A stretch of DNA of 64,000 bases from Paramecium sonneborni (GCA_905182985.1 CAJJDN010000012.1:503857-567856); one strand, 5' to 3'; positions 48,625-60,730 are shown, counted from the first letter of the stretch. Translations and numbers: made by a program. The notes: generated from the sequence alone by a model not told the origin.

Positions 48625-50143
48625 ATGAAATCAGCATATACTTCTCTTAAAGATTTACTACCATTGATGCAAAATAAATAACCAAAATTAAAAATAAAAC
48701 TTTAAGCGAGTCAAAATTATGAAGAATCTTGTACATGTAATTAAATGAGTTGTTTAATATGTTCTCGAAAAAGATCATCATCAATGATCTCTCTAAAACC
48801 ATTGAAACACTCAATAATAGTTGAATAAGGAAAGTTAGAAAAATAAGGCTTTGCTTAACTTTAAAGTTTAATATCAAGAAAATTATCAAGACAAGAATTA
48901 TTATAGTAAACATATTATGGTGGAAAATAAAATTATGAACCTAAAGATTCATCAACAAATTCATCATCATGGTTATAATCGAAATCTCATTCTAGAAAAA
49001 TTTCATTAGATAATTTTTCATAAAAAGAAGTTGTTTAACTTAAAACAACATAATAATAATAATAATAATAAATTAATAATATAAGCAGATTAGCATTTCG
49101 ATTTATTTATATAATTGGTAAAGGAGGTTTTGGAAAAGTTTGGAGAGTTGAGATGAAATCAACAAAAAAAGAATTTGCATTAAAAGAAATGATCAAGGCA
49201 AAGTATATTTAGTTATATCTTAGAATTATTTCGAAAAGATCAGTCAATTCAGTTATGAATGAAAAGTTTTTATTGGAACATCTTCGCCATCCTTTTCTTG
49301 TCAATATGCATTTTGCATTTTAAGATAAAGAAAATTTATATCTTGTTTTGGACTTATTAAGAGGAGGAGATTTGAGATTTCATATTGGTAAATTAAAACG
49401 ATTTACTGAAGATTAAGCAAGTAAGAAATTATATATATAATAAGAATTTTTTGCTTGTTGTATGTTACTTGCATTACAATATTTACATTCGAATGGTATT
49501 ATTCATAGAGATCTAAAACCAGAAAATCTAGTTTTCGATAAAGATGGTTTTTTACATTTAACAGATTTAGGAGTAGCTCGATTAAATAAGGATAGTATTG
49601 CAAACGATACTTCTGGTACTCCAGGATATATGGCACCAGAAGTTATGTGTAAAATGGAACATACTTATTCTGTTGATTATTATGCACTTGGAGTCATTCT
49701 TTATGAAATATTAATTGGTAAAAGACCTTATAATGGGAAGAATAGATAAGAAATTAGAGAATAAATACTAGCTAAGTAAGCTTTCATTAAAGAGGGCACT
49801 TCTAATATAAGTAGCAAAGCTATAGATTTTATTAATAAGGTAATATATTATTTAATTTAGTTACTCATTCGAAAACCTTAATAGAGATTAGGTTTCAATG
49901 GAATTGAAGAAATAATACATCATTAATGGTTAAAAGGAGTTTAATGGGCAAAATTATTAAATAAAGAAATGAAATCTTTATATATTCCTGGAGTAACTTA
50001 TTTTTGTTAATAAAAAGAGTATTGATGGTAATAGTGATTTTTAAAATCAGATTTCAGCAGACAGTGAATTAGAGGAAGATTGCTAAAGTTTATTAAAAAG
50101 AAAAAGTGTTTAAAGTTTATTCGATGGATATAAATTCTAATGA
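48625..50143 (+). CDS. AGC-type serine/threonine kinase
   Basis: About 484 codons. N-terminal 150 residues are Ser/Gln-rich with a short TAA-coded Gln run. The kinase domain follows: FIYIIGKGGFGKVWRVEMKS (Gly loop), FALKEMIK (Lys), IIHRDLKPENLVF (catalytic loop), TDLGVARL (DFG is DLG), TSGTPGYMAPEV (activation end), and DYYALGVILYEILIGKRPY. The RxxGxMAPE style and a C-lobe ending GIEEIIHHQWLKG point to the AGC group, near STK32/YPK-like forms. Three introns (49203-49223, 49421-49444, 49840-49860) are 21, 24 and 21 nt, all multiples of three. An extra base near 50017 precedes a tail ending LFDGYKFQ. Confidence 0.85.
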
Positions 50144-50341
50144 ATGTAAATATTGGTTTATTATTTAAATTGTTAAAGAAGTAATTAATCTATTTTCTAT
50201 AAATGAACTTATAATAATTATTTTACATATATACATTTATTAAGGTAATTATTTTCTCAATTTTAGCTAGTGAGTTTAATGAATGTAAAATAATATAGAT
50301 TAATTATTATTATTATAAATAACATTAAAATTGAATTAATC

Positions 50342-52257
50342 ATGAGTAGAAAACCAATTTTTGTAGATAAGTAATCATAATAGGGTTATTTATATAATTA
50401 ACCTACTTAAATATAAACTGGTAGATAAGCTGATACTAGGATTGCCAATATGAAAAATACAGAACACCTATTGATGGGTATTATTTTAATATCATTCAGC
50501 TCCTTAACATAATTCTCCATTTTCTACTTTCAGTACTGCTATTTAATCTTAAGATGCTTCATTTTTGAGTAATAAAGTAGAAGATTCAAGTGTTGGATTT
50601 TAATAAATTTTAAAACATGTGAATTAATTAATATTGGAAAAATCATAGGCCCAAGAATCAAAGATTAAAGAATTATAAAATCAAATTGATTCAAATAGAA
50701 CTATTATTTTTGATATTAGAGGATAAAATACTATTAATGCTGATTAATTAAGCATGAAATTTAAATAATTTGAAGAATCTGTAAAATTTGTTTTTCTATT
50801 TTCTAGATAAAGACATAAATTAAAAAGGCTTAAGAAGAATTAGTAAATTAATAGGTTAATTTTTAAAACGATTATTAAATAAGGTTCAAAGAATTACAAG
50901 AATCGACTGATAATAAAATAAAATTGTTATAAAAAGAAAACTAGTAAAATTTAGTTAAATTTAAAGAAGACTCTTAAATAAGAATTCCACCTTAAATTAA
51001 TCTTAGTGAAGAAAAGACAATTAAAGATATTCAATAAAAAATTAGGGATCTTTAATTATTATTTGATTCTTAACATAATGAGTTTACTTTATATGATTAA
51101 AAAACAAAGTAAATATCTTTTTTAATATCATTTTAGATAATAATTTGTAAAATTAGAAAAAAATGTATCTGAATAATCACAAAAAATTAGTGTATAAGAA
51201 GAATAGACTATAGCTTAATTCAAAACATTTTAAAATAATTAATAAAGTAATATTGCTTAAGCTAGTAAAAAACTATCAGATGAAATTGAATTTAAGTTAT
51301 AATAAATTTAGAATATGATCCAGTAAAAAACATTTTCATAGTCTGATAAGTAATTGATAATATATAAATTAGATTGACAGAATTAACACTTTAATAAGCA
51401 GATTTGAATAAGATTACTCAAGGAGTTTTTGATTTACAGAATTCTTACAAGTTATTGTCTTAATAATATTAAGATTTGACTATAAGATTAGAAAAACACT
51501 TATCCTAAAATTCTAAATTTGAACTGTCTTTAAATTAATTAGAATAGAAAGTTGATTAGGTATATTTAATATCATAGATTTTAGAATAAAGATGAAATCG
51601 ATAATGGAATTACTTAATTAAAATTAGAACTTTCTAGTTTAGCCAAATAATTTGAGAGAGTGAAATAAGAATATAAAAATTAGTTTGAATATCTATAAGA
51701 TTAATAGAATAAATCAAATGAAGAAATTAGAAAATCTCATTAAGAGCTTTTATTTTCATTTAAACAAACAGAATAAGTTTATTGGATTGATGAAAATAAT
51801 AAGAAAAAACCTGAAATATAATAAGCATAGGTTCAAGTGTTTAATTATGAAGAAGATTCAGAAAGTAAAAGTGATTAATAATAAAATGAATTTTCAGAAT
51901 AAAACACAATTGTAAAAGTTTTTTTTATTTTTTAAGGAATAAATAGAGCCAGAATTTGAAAAAGAAGCTTTTATGGATAAATTGAAAGCATTGAGTCCTT
52001 CTAAAAATAATTAAATTTAGGATGAAAAGATAATAGATGTAAAAGAGGAAAATTAAAATTAAATAAATAATTAAAAAGAGGAAGAAGAAGATGAAGATGA
52101 TGATAATGAAGCAACATATTAATTAGACGAAAATGGTTACTTATTGGATGAAGATGGAAATTATTTATTAGATGAAAATGGTTAAATGATTCAATTAAAC
52201 GAAACCTAAATAGAATATTTAAGAAAATAAGATATGGTTTAAGAGGAAGATAATTGA
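50342..52257 (+). CDS. Long coiled-coil protein with acidic LDENG-repeat tail
   Basis: ATG 50342 (MSRKPIFVDKQSQQGYLYNQ), intron 50478-50499 (22 nt), TGA 52255-52257; roughly 620 codons. The bulk is coiled coil (QESKIKELQNQIDSNRTIIF; QEELVNQQVNFQND). Further small introns are likely near 50791 (17 nt) and 51108 (28 nt), and several later frame changes were not resolved. The C-terminus is a striking acidic repeat: YQLDENGYLLDEDGNYLLDE, then NGQMIQLNETQIEYLRK. It is perhaps a ciliary or basal-body scaffold; family unknown. Confidence 0.6.
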
Positions 52258-52884
52258 TAATCATCATGACTTAATCATTTAAATTAAATGAGAAAGAATA
52301 TATATATAAGATAATTAAAATTCTTTATAATTTTTATAGATTACGAATTATAATATATATTAATTAACTTGGTTTTTTTTGTTTGATTTATTAAGAAAAC
52401 TAAAGTGAATAAATAATGAAAGGAAATCATATCTACTAATATTCATTACTTAAATTTAATAGTTAAAAAATTAGATAAATACTTGCTTTAGAAGATAGGA
52501 TATATAATTTGTTGAACAAAATAAAAATAAAAATGAGAGTATCACTTCAATTTAACACAGTTTTTTTTTCTTAAATTAAATAGCTTAACATTTATTCCAT
52601 CTCAAGGTTCTTTTATGAAATAGAAATCATCTCTAATTTAACTTTATTTTAAGATTCTGTTAAAATAGATTAGCTTTATTAATACTTAAATAATTTAATG
52701 AATTACAGAAGAGGCGAAAAAATTAAATTAGTCTAATTCTTTTGAGAATTAGTTTAACTCTGATTTTAGTGCTAAGAATTATGATATTATTTATATTTTT
52801 TCTTGTTTCTTTTTCATCACCAAGTGAATCAAATTTCTAAGAGGAATATTAAAAAAAAGAAATACTTATTGTTTTTCTAGAAGA
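52258..52884. other. Unassigned stretch
   Basis: About 0.6 kb with no supported gene on either strand. AT-rich, with scattered short open frames. Confidence 0.45.
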
Positions 52885-53514
52885 ATGGATTTTTAAATTC
52901 GTACTTCCCTTATTGATTCTTAACTCGTTTAAAACCATAGTTATTCATCTAACGAGTAAATGAATCAATATGATTATGCTTAAAATAGTTTAAGAGAATT
53001 TGAGTTTCAAATAGTTCTTATTGATGGATAATAATACCATCGCCTTTTTAATCAAAACTAATAATTTCTGAATAAGATTAATTCTATTTATTTAATATAA
53101 ATTGGATTACATCTAATATGTCAATCAATTTGGTCACAAATTTAGGGATTCTCTAATTTTTAGTATTCATTAATTTTTATATCGAATTTTCTGTAAAAAT
53201 TCTCGATACAATTAATAGATTGTTTGTTCATCATTTTTTTCTAGATTTAATATTTCAGAATATAAGATAAATTAGAGTTAAGTTAATAAATAGGAATAGA
53301 TTATTAGTGTAAAATAACAAAAAATAAAAAGAAAGAATAAAATAAATTGAAATAAGTTGGTAACTCTAAGAAAAATAAGAGTTAATAAAAACCTTTGATA
53401 AATTATGATTATTAACTTATTTATAATCCAATTACTTAAATTGATGGATAGTTATCAAGTTTTTAAATAATATATTAAATAACCTAAGTTAATATAATAT
53501 TACCAAAATTTTGA
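52885..53514 (+). CDS. Hypothetical protein with hydrophobic centre, 209 aa
   Basis: Unbroken 210-codon frame from ATG 52885 to TGA 53512-53514. The start (MDFQIRTSLIDSQLVQNHSY) is polar. Residues about 65-150 are strongly hydrophobic and could form two or three membrane segments (SIYLIQIGLHLICQSIW; SLIFISNFLQKFSIQLIDCL). A basic stretch follows (KNKKKEQNKLKQVGNSKKNK) and then a polar tail. No family was recognised. It may contain unspotted introns without TGA. Confidence 0.5.
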
Positions 53515-53706
53515 TAAAATTAAACTATATGAGAAATGTGTAATTTGGGAAGTATGACGAGTGAGATTAAAAGTAGGAATGAGGATAGGAAATGAACTTG
53601 ATGAATTATTCGAGTTTATAATTTGAAAACCAATCAAATTTAAGTTTTGAGATTCTTAAACTAGATATAAAAAAATAATTTTCTAGTATATTAAAATAAA
53701 AAATAT

Positions 53707-54220
53707 ATGGTAATCTATTTATAAAATAGTTTAGTCTGGGATTGCAAAGAGTGCAAAGGGTGGAAAAGGTGGAAAAGGTGGAAAAGGAGGAAAATTTGGA
53801 TCTGGAAAGAATAAGAAGGCTCCTCAATCTAGATCATTGAAGGCTGGACTCTAAGTATATATTTTATAGAAATTTAGTTCCCTGTTGGACGTATTCATAG
53901 ATATCTAAAGCAAAGAGTATCTGCAAAAAATAGAGTAGGAACTACATCAGCAGTATATACATCGGCTATTTTGGAATATTTAACAGCTGAAGTGCTTGAG
54001 TTAGCAGGAAATGCATCAAAAGACTTTAAAGGTAAGAAAAAATCAAAATATATTTTTAGTGAGAAGAATAACTCCAAGACATTTATAATTAGCAATTAGA
54101 GGTGATGAAGAACTTGATATTCTCATCAGAGCAACAATTGCTGGTGGTGGTGTCATTCCTCATATTCACAAAGCTTTAATAGGAAAATAAACACCTGAAG
54201 GTGGTTAACCAAAAGAATGA
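53707..54220 (+). CDS. H2AZ: Histone H2A.Z variant
   Basis: 145 residues in four exons (introns 53710-53734, 53855-53877, 54032-54059). The first intron lies directly after the start Met. The N-terminal tail is [19 protein letters not shown], a run of GGK repeats like the acetylated H2A.Z tail of Tetrahymena. The fold is intact: [37 protein letters not shown], and the H2A.Z-specific [20 protein letters not shown] and HIHKAL. H2A.Z marks active or poised chromatin and promoters. The absence of an SQ tail excludes H2A.X. Confidence 0.97.
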
Positions 54221-54465
54221 AATATATAAATTATAATATTAATTCATAAAGTAATTAAATTATGATACAACATATTTATGGATATAAAATATCTAATTTT
54301 TTATGTATTCATTTATATATTTCTTCCTTAAATAACTAACAATTATAGATATTATTTTATTTATTGTTAAAAAAATTATTAATTTATAAATATATCAATC
54401 GATTTATAGTTAACAATTTAAAAGATAAAATAAAATAATATAAATAATAAAATGCTATTTAAAAT

Positions 54466-55926
54466 TCATAAATCAAATGGTTACGAACTAGCATGACGTA
54501 GAATTGGTGGTTAATAAAGTGAGTTTTATGATTAATTTAAAGTTTCACTTCTAAAATCAGGTCTCTCTTAATTTTAATCTTCATCAGGTTCTGATTCAGT
54601 TGAAGATGAAGAATATTTCTTTTCAATTAACTATTCTTTGTCATCATTATTTTAATCTTCAAAATCTTATGTTTAATTATTATTTAATCTATATTTTTCT
54701 TATGATCCATTAAGATAACTGGAGAACTCAAAAAATTATCCAATCCCAGTTATAATTTAAAATTCGTTGAGTAATTTTATTAATCTTGTCATACCTATTT
54801 AGTTTCGAAGATCTTTAAACATCAATTTATAGTTGTATAATTTCTTTACTGATGAATCTATACAAGAATATACAAAATTAAGTTCATCATTCAAAGTAAT
54901 CTATGATATTTTATAAATATAAGTACTTCACTTACGCCACCAAAATATAAAATTTTTGCAATACAATTATTATTTTCAACAAGATTCTATAATTCTACAC
55001 TGCAAGTTTATTTAGATTGTTCTGATAAAGATATTGCCTATTCTGCTTAAGAATATATAACAGAATTTTCAATCTTTGGTTATAAAATGATTATTATATC
55101 ATGAGCATATTAAAGATATTCATGCATAATATTACTAAGATTATGTTTAGAATCTATAAAATAAAGATTTACAACAACTATGTCTATTTTATTTTATAGA
55201 TCCATCTTTAAAACTTTACAAACATTTACATTCATTTTACAGATTCCTTTGTCTATTAAATCAATATAGGTCTTATTAGATTCTAAATAATAGATAGTAC
55301 GATTATGACTAGCCAACTTAAGTAAAATAGAACCGGTAGGATCATGAGCTAATAAAATAGAATTTGATTTAATTCTTTTATTGATTAAATCAACAATAGA
55401 AGAGTTGAGTATTTAAGTTTTAAATTTGGATTCGAATCCTCTGTCTTAATTAGTTAAATACACATCTTTAAAGATTTTCATAATCCATTGATAGGATTGC
55501 ATTTCGATTAAAATATTGCTTTGTCTAGCCAGTAAGCCCCCACAACGATGCAATAATTTCATTTCTATATTATTGGAGTTAAATTCCTGAGATTATGAAA
55601 CAATTGATTACATCTGAAAAACTAGTTTTATGTAAAAGTGAATTTTTTTCCAGATAAGAAAGTTATCTATTATAAATTTTATTTCCTTCATCTGAATAAT
55701 TATCATGTAATGCTTATTCAAAATAATCTATTTCTTGAGTAGTGGTTTATTTGAGCCAACCTTCTGATTGATTTTGAATGGAAATAAGGGTAATAGGTTT
55801 AGATTTTGGAATTTCCATTTGAGTAGAAAGTGTTTTCAATTATTGATCTGATTAAGAAGGTTCTTCTCTTATACAACCACAAAATAATTATTGAATCCAA
55901 CTTGGTTTCTTTTATTATTATTACAT
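54466..55926 (-). CDS. Hypothetical protein, about 485 aa, with acidic C-terminus
   Basis: From a Met near 55926 or, more likely, ATG 55818 to TGA 54466-54468. The middle reads SILLAHDPTGSILLKLASHN and TIYYLESNKTYIDLIDKG, then KMDLQNKIDIVVVNLYFI, alternating helix and strand like a folded domain. The end is acidic and low-complexity (SSSSTESEPDEDQNQERPDF). Frame changes near 55420 and 54950 were not resolved. No family named. The upstream Met at 55926 would lie one base from the start of the next gene, which is unlikely to be real. Confidence 0.5.
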
Positions 55927-55927
55927 A

Positions 55928-56659
55928 ATGATATTAATCACAAGTTTAATAACATTAATAGTTGCAGCATATGATGGAACAGATTATCTGAAAGGTGAAG
56001 GTAATTTTATGATAGAATAAAATTGGATAATGAATCAAACAGAAGAATATATGAAAACTGAATTTATTACTTAGGAAAATGAGAAAGTAAAATTGATTTA
56101 TGAATAAATGAAAGTTTTTAAAAATATTTAAGAAGGCAGAATCAGAATTAAGTTTTAAAGATGGATTTTATCATTTATTTGAAGAATCCTAACCTTAGCA
56201 TATAAGATTCTGGTTTGCATCTGGAAATAAGGAAATTGAGGACACAAATTTAAGATTAAAGGATACAGCTACAGACAAAACAGCAGTATCATTTAGATGT
56301 GGTTATGCTGGATTTATTAGAGTAAATGATAATTAAATGATCACCTTTTATAATAATTCAGTTTCAAGTGATGCAAAAATAATATGGACATAAGCAGATA
56401 TCTTATTGAATTGGGATACTTAAGAAGTATTGGTTTTTATGAATGAATCATACATGGGATCAGCAACTTTTTATCATTCAGAAGTATATGTAATATATTT
56501 AGAAAGGTAACAAAAGTTAATGAAGTGATGCTTTATAATTTAAAACCAGATACTACTAGTTGGTGGAAGAATATAAAAATATGCAAAGAGAGATGCGATA
56601 ATTTTGCATTTACTCAAATAATTGTGATATGTTTTGCATTATTCATATTATTATTTTGA
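55928..56659 (+). CDS. Secreted/type I single-pass membrane protein, about 236 aa
   Basis: ATG 55928. A signal peptide is clear (MILITSLITLIVAAYDG). A luminal domain follows (HLFEESQPQHIRFWFASG; KTAVSFRCGYAGFIRV). The C-terminus is a single hydrophobic segment (FTQIIVICFALFILLF) directly before TGA 56657-56659, so almost no cytosolic tail. One intron at 56484-56506 (23 nt, AAG acceptor), one extra base near 56130. The layout recalls small cargo-receptor or surface proteins, but no family signature was recognised. Confidence 0.65.
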
Positions 56660-56686
56660 ATAACTTGATGTAATTAATTTTAATAA

Positions 56687-57380
56687 TCAGCATTTGCAAT
56701 CATCTCCTTGTTTTTTTGTATTTTATTGTTTATAGTAATTACCTAATTTAATACCACTATCCTATATTAAATTAATATTTAATTAATACTTCTGTAGTAA
56801 ATTCAATTTGTTTTTTTTCGATTTTTTCAACTATGTCCATTGCTGTATTTTCAAATAATTAATCAATATTATAATTAGTTTTAGCTGAAGTTTCAATATA
56901 TTGCATTTTATATTAATCAGCAAATGCTTTAGCTTAAAGAGTAGATATTTTTCGACTTTAATATATTGAATATATACTGAGATTCCAAATCAATTTTATT
57001 TCCAACTAATACAATTTAACAATTTTAAGCAGCTTATTCATTGACTTCATTATACCACTTTAATACATTGTGGAATGATTCTTCATTTGTAATATCAAAA
57101 ACAAGTAATACACCTATTGATCTAACTTAAACTACCATATATACCCTTTATAATATGATCTTGTAATTGATTTGAATGAATCTTATCCTGCTGTATCCCA
57201 TATTTAAATTTTTATTGTTTTCTCGTTCTTGACAAATACTTAAGATCCAAATTCTACACCTATTGTAGTATCATGTTCATCTCGAAATTATTTTTCAGTA
57301 TATCTCAATAAAATACAAGATTTTCCGACATTACCATCTCCAACTATTATAAATTTAAATAAATAATGGTATTATGCCAT
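56687..57380 (-). CDS. RAB2: Rab2-like small GTPase
   Basis: 206 residues in four exons (introns 57122-57144, 56956-56977, 56762-56789), 207 codons, no frame break. G motifs: GDGNVGKSCILLRY (P-loop), TTIGVEFGSQ (switch I), WDTAGQDSFKSITRSYYKG (switch II), NKIDLES and ETSAKTNYN. The MAxxxYLFKFIIVGD start and SFKSITRSYYKG match the Rab2 group. It ends CKC, a geranylgeranylation signal. Rab2 works at the ER-Golgi and on late endocytic or autophagic membranes. It converges on the membrane-protein gene, 27 bases between stops. Confidence 0.93.
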
Positions 57381-57463
57381 CTATTAAATAATAATTTATT
57401 ATTATGCATTTATTTATACTGTAACATTTCTAAATAATCACAATTTTTTTAATATATAAAATT

Positions 57464-58758
57464 ATGGATAACTCTCAAACTCTTAAAATTCTTTAAGATA
57501 CTATAGATAAACTTAAAATCACTAAAGAAAATTTAAGAGAAATGAGAAAAACAAATAAAACATTTCCTAGACAAACAAATACTAGAATTTTAGATGCGTT
57601 TTAATCTTTTGCTTAATTTGATCGTGCTCCTATATGGATGATGAGGTATAAAATGTTTTTAATTTAGATAAGCAGGTAGATATCTTCCTGAATTCAAAGA
57701 AATTATGAAAAATAGAGATTTTTTTGATGCTTGTTAAGATCCATTTATTGCTGCTGAAATTACTCTATAACCATTAAAATAATTTGATCTTGATGCTGCT
57801 ATTATTTTTTCTGATATTCTTACACTTCCAAAAGCTATGGGAATGGAAGTATTAAAAATATCTTAATTTATTAGATTATTATGGATAAAGAAAAAGGTCC
57901 TGTAATTAAAAATAAATTAGAAACTATTGATGATATTAATAGAATTAAATCTCCAGATCCTCAAAGTTTAGAACATGTTTATGATGCATTATATCTAACT
58001 AGATAAGCATTATATGGAAAATAGACTCTTATAGGTTTTTGTGGAGCACCATTTACTGTATTCTCATATATGGTGGAAGGTGAAACATCTAAAATGTTTT
58101 TAAAAACAAAAAAATGGTTATATCAATATACCCAAGAAACTAAAAAAGTTTTAGATTTAATTGCTAAAGAAAGTGCTTAATATTTAATTAATTAAGTCAA
58201 AGAAGGTGGAGCACAAGTTGTTTAGATTTTTGATTCTTTTGCAGGGTAATGCATCTGTATAATATTTTAGATAAATTCCATTTATTGATTATAAGGAATT
58301 TGTAATTCCATCTTTAAGAATTTTATTAGAAGAATTTAAATTAGAATGTCCAACAACTCCTCTGATAATGTTTGCTAAAGATTAAAATGGAGTTGAAATT
58401 ATTATAACATTTCTAAAAATGTTTCTAGGTGATACACCATTAGTTGATGGATTTTAACTTGATTCTAATGTAAGTGATGAAGTCTTGGTTAAAATTATTG
58501 AAAGTGATAGAACTATTCAAGGAAATCTTGAACCAGGAGTATTTTTTAATCTAATTTTCTTAGGTCTTATTTGGTACTTAATAAATTTTAAAAAAAAGAG
58601 TATCATAAATGATTGAAAAATTATAAACTACAAGAAGATTTATTATTAATTTATCACATGGATTGACTCCTGAACATGAAGTTGAAAAAGTTAGATTATT
58701 TATATAAGAGTCTATTAGATAATCAAAGTTATATAAAGTTAGAGAAATATTAGAATGA
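57464..58758 (+). CDS. UROD: Uroporphyrinogen decarboxylase (heme biosynthesis)
   Basis: About 406 codons, introns 57646-57667 (22 nt), 57849-57874 (26 nt) and 58539-58563 (25 nt). Motifs: APIWMMRQAGRYLPEFKEI (substrate-binding RQAGRYL), FDLDAAIIFSDILTLPKAMG (FSDI Asp), LIGFCGAPFTVFSYMVEG (GFCGAPFT), and FIINLSHGLTPEHEVEKV near the end (His of the HG loop). It converts uroporphyrinogen III to coproporphyrinogen III. One extra G at 58246-58248 shifts the frame just before NASVQYFRQIPF; otherwise intact. A 45-residue N-terminal extension might be a linker or weak targeting sequence. Confidence 0.93.
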
Positions 58759-59796
58759 TTATAATATTAAATTAAAATTTAATAATGTCATTATACTATT
58801 ATATACTGGAGAATTATATTTCAGAACCCCCTTCAATATTTTACTTTAAATGTCTCCATCAAACAGGCTTTGTTTCTAATAATAATAATAACTTGATAAC
58901 AATTTAGCACACACGTGTTTCCGTTAAAACCAAAGAACTTTGAACAACTGAAATGAAATCGATAAGTGACTTAAGGATTAAGAAAAAAATAAAAAAAATA
59001 AAAAAAATTATTCACATAATCATAGTAGAAGAACATTAACTCAGTTCTCCTCATAATACTAACTAGTATTTACTTACTAAACATGAAATTTAGTAAATAA
59101 ACTAAGAAAAGGATTGTAAACCTCCAGGAAGCATGTTACAATACCTTTTGAACTAAGACAAGATTATTTAATAATCTAATCAAACAAACATTTATGACTA
59201 AATCAAATAAGTACTGTAATTTAATTGATATTTATTTATATATAACTTCGAAGTAAGAAACAAATTTTTATATAATGTGTTTATAATAATATTTATACAG
59301 AATCAAATTTTCATTTGACAATATAAAAATTATCTAAAATTTATATTAATTCAAAAAGAATTTTTTCAAATCAAAACAGGCATTTTGGATTGTTAAAAAT
59401 TTATTATTTTCATATAGCTATTTATTATTAAATATTTAAATCAGAAAAAGAGTTATTCTTTTAGTTCATACATATTATTTCAAATTTTCGTTTATTCGCG
59501 CATTATAAATAGTTCATAATAAAATAGAATTAAGTATGTTTAGTATAATTTGATATATTCGTAGAATTTTAAGTTTCTTAGATAGATCAAAGTATAAATT
59601 GCTTCATGTTTGGATTCTAATATGTATAATATATCAAAAAAAAGATATTATTTAATTTATCGTTTTTGAAAATTTATGTCGACTAACTTGTGTAATTATA
59701 TTTTCTATCTTTAGAGCAAGTAGAAGAAATTTAACATATAATATAAAAGGAATAAAACAAGTAAATAATGCATATATTATTAGAGATTAAAAATAA
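58759..59796. other. Non-coding or unassigned stretch (1 kb)
   Basis: No supported gene. A 75-codon minus frame near 58850-59075 is the longest; it contains a poly-Phe run and no family motif. The sequence 58895-58930 is locally more GC-rich (a CACACACGTGTTTCCG stretch) and could belong to a small RNA or regulatory site, but I see no conserved RNA motif. Confidence 0.4.
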
Positions 59797-60301
59797 ATGA
59801 ACAATGCAGTATGGAGCTAATAAATTTGCATGATTGTCTTCTAAGCAATTTATGGATTATTGTTTTATTTATTTTCTACTACTCCTGGTTATTATGGTAA
59901 TAATTATTAGATTTTTAGGTGACGAGAGTAGCTGTATTTATTTGAGAAAATATTCTTATTATTTAGGAGTTGCTACTTTGTTGCTTGTTACATTACATTT
60001 GTAAAAGAATTTGTTATATTCTAGTCTGTTTTTACTTTATTCTTGTTTTTAAAATAAAGTTGATTTTCTGTTATCTGCTGAGGGATGTTTGAATGCAATT
60101 TATGGAATATTTTCTTTTGTAATTTGGATAATGTTATGGGTATTTATTAATTTTAATAAAAAGGTTGCCTTAGGGAAAGGAGAAGAATGTGGAAGCTTGA
60201 ACACTTTGGTTTGGGTTTTCACAATTTTAATTATTTTAGGAATTTTTATGAGTTGCTGCTTATTATTCTGTGGAGTAGTAATATCAGCTAGCTAAAAATG
60301 A
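59797..60301 (+). CDS. Small multispan membrane protein, 160 aa
   Basis: ATG 59797, intron 59897-59918 (22 nt), TGA 60299-60301; 161 codons, no break. Four hydrophobic segments: CMIVFQAIYGLLFYLFS, YYLGVATLLLVTLHL, IYGIFSFVIWIMLWVFINF, and LVWVFTILIILGIFMSCCLL. Short loops carry few charges (NKKVALGKGEECG). No transporter or channel motif is visible. It resembles small tetraspan proteins of unknown role. Confidence 0.7.
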
Positions 60302-60730
60302 ATAGAATAAAAATTATTTGGTCAATAAAATAATAAGATAATATTATTTCATTCTCTTCTTTTATTAAATTTGTTGTTATGTGAAATAAATCTTGTTTAT
60401 CATTAATAATTTAAAATTATTTCAAATAGATTTTAAAAAAGTTTATAAGCTGTCTGGTCTATTTCTTATAATATTAACAGCAATTGAAAGATTATTTAAT
60501 TATTTTTTATTTAGAATAGAATTACGTTTTGATGTTTCGATAATATTAATTTTGAAATAACTTTTTAAATTAATTATAGACAATATACAGCCTTATAGTA
60601 GTCTTAGATATCTATAATATTTTAATCAATTTTTATTTCATTGTAGATGTTGCTTAATATTTTATTCTTTTGAAATATAAAAATAATAAAAATAATAATT
60701 ATTATATTATATTATTAATCATCATAATAA
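60302..60730. other. Intergenic
   Basis: AT-rich spacer before the GTSF1-like gene. It ends in a run of short A and AAT tracts just upstream of the start codon. No supported frame. Confidence 0.5.

Noticed and set aside
55425..55440. tRNA T-arm-like sequence GGATTCGAATCC
   Set aside because: It is a short palindrome inside a minus-strand coding frame, and no D-arm, anticodon arm or acceptor stem could be paired around it.
58850..59075. Minus-strand 75-codon frame with poly-Phe
   Set aside because: Low complexity and no similarity; treated as non-coding.
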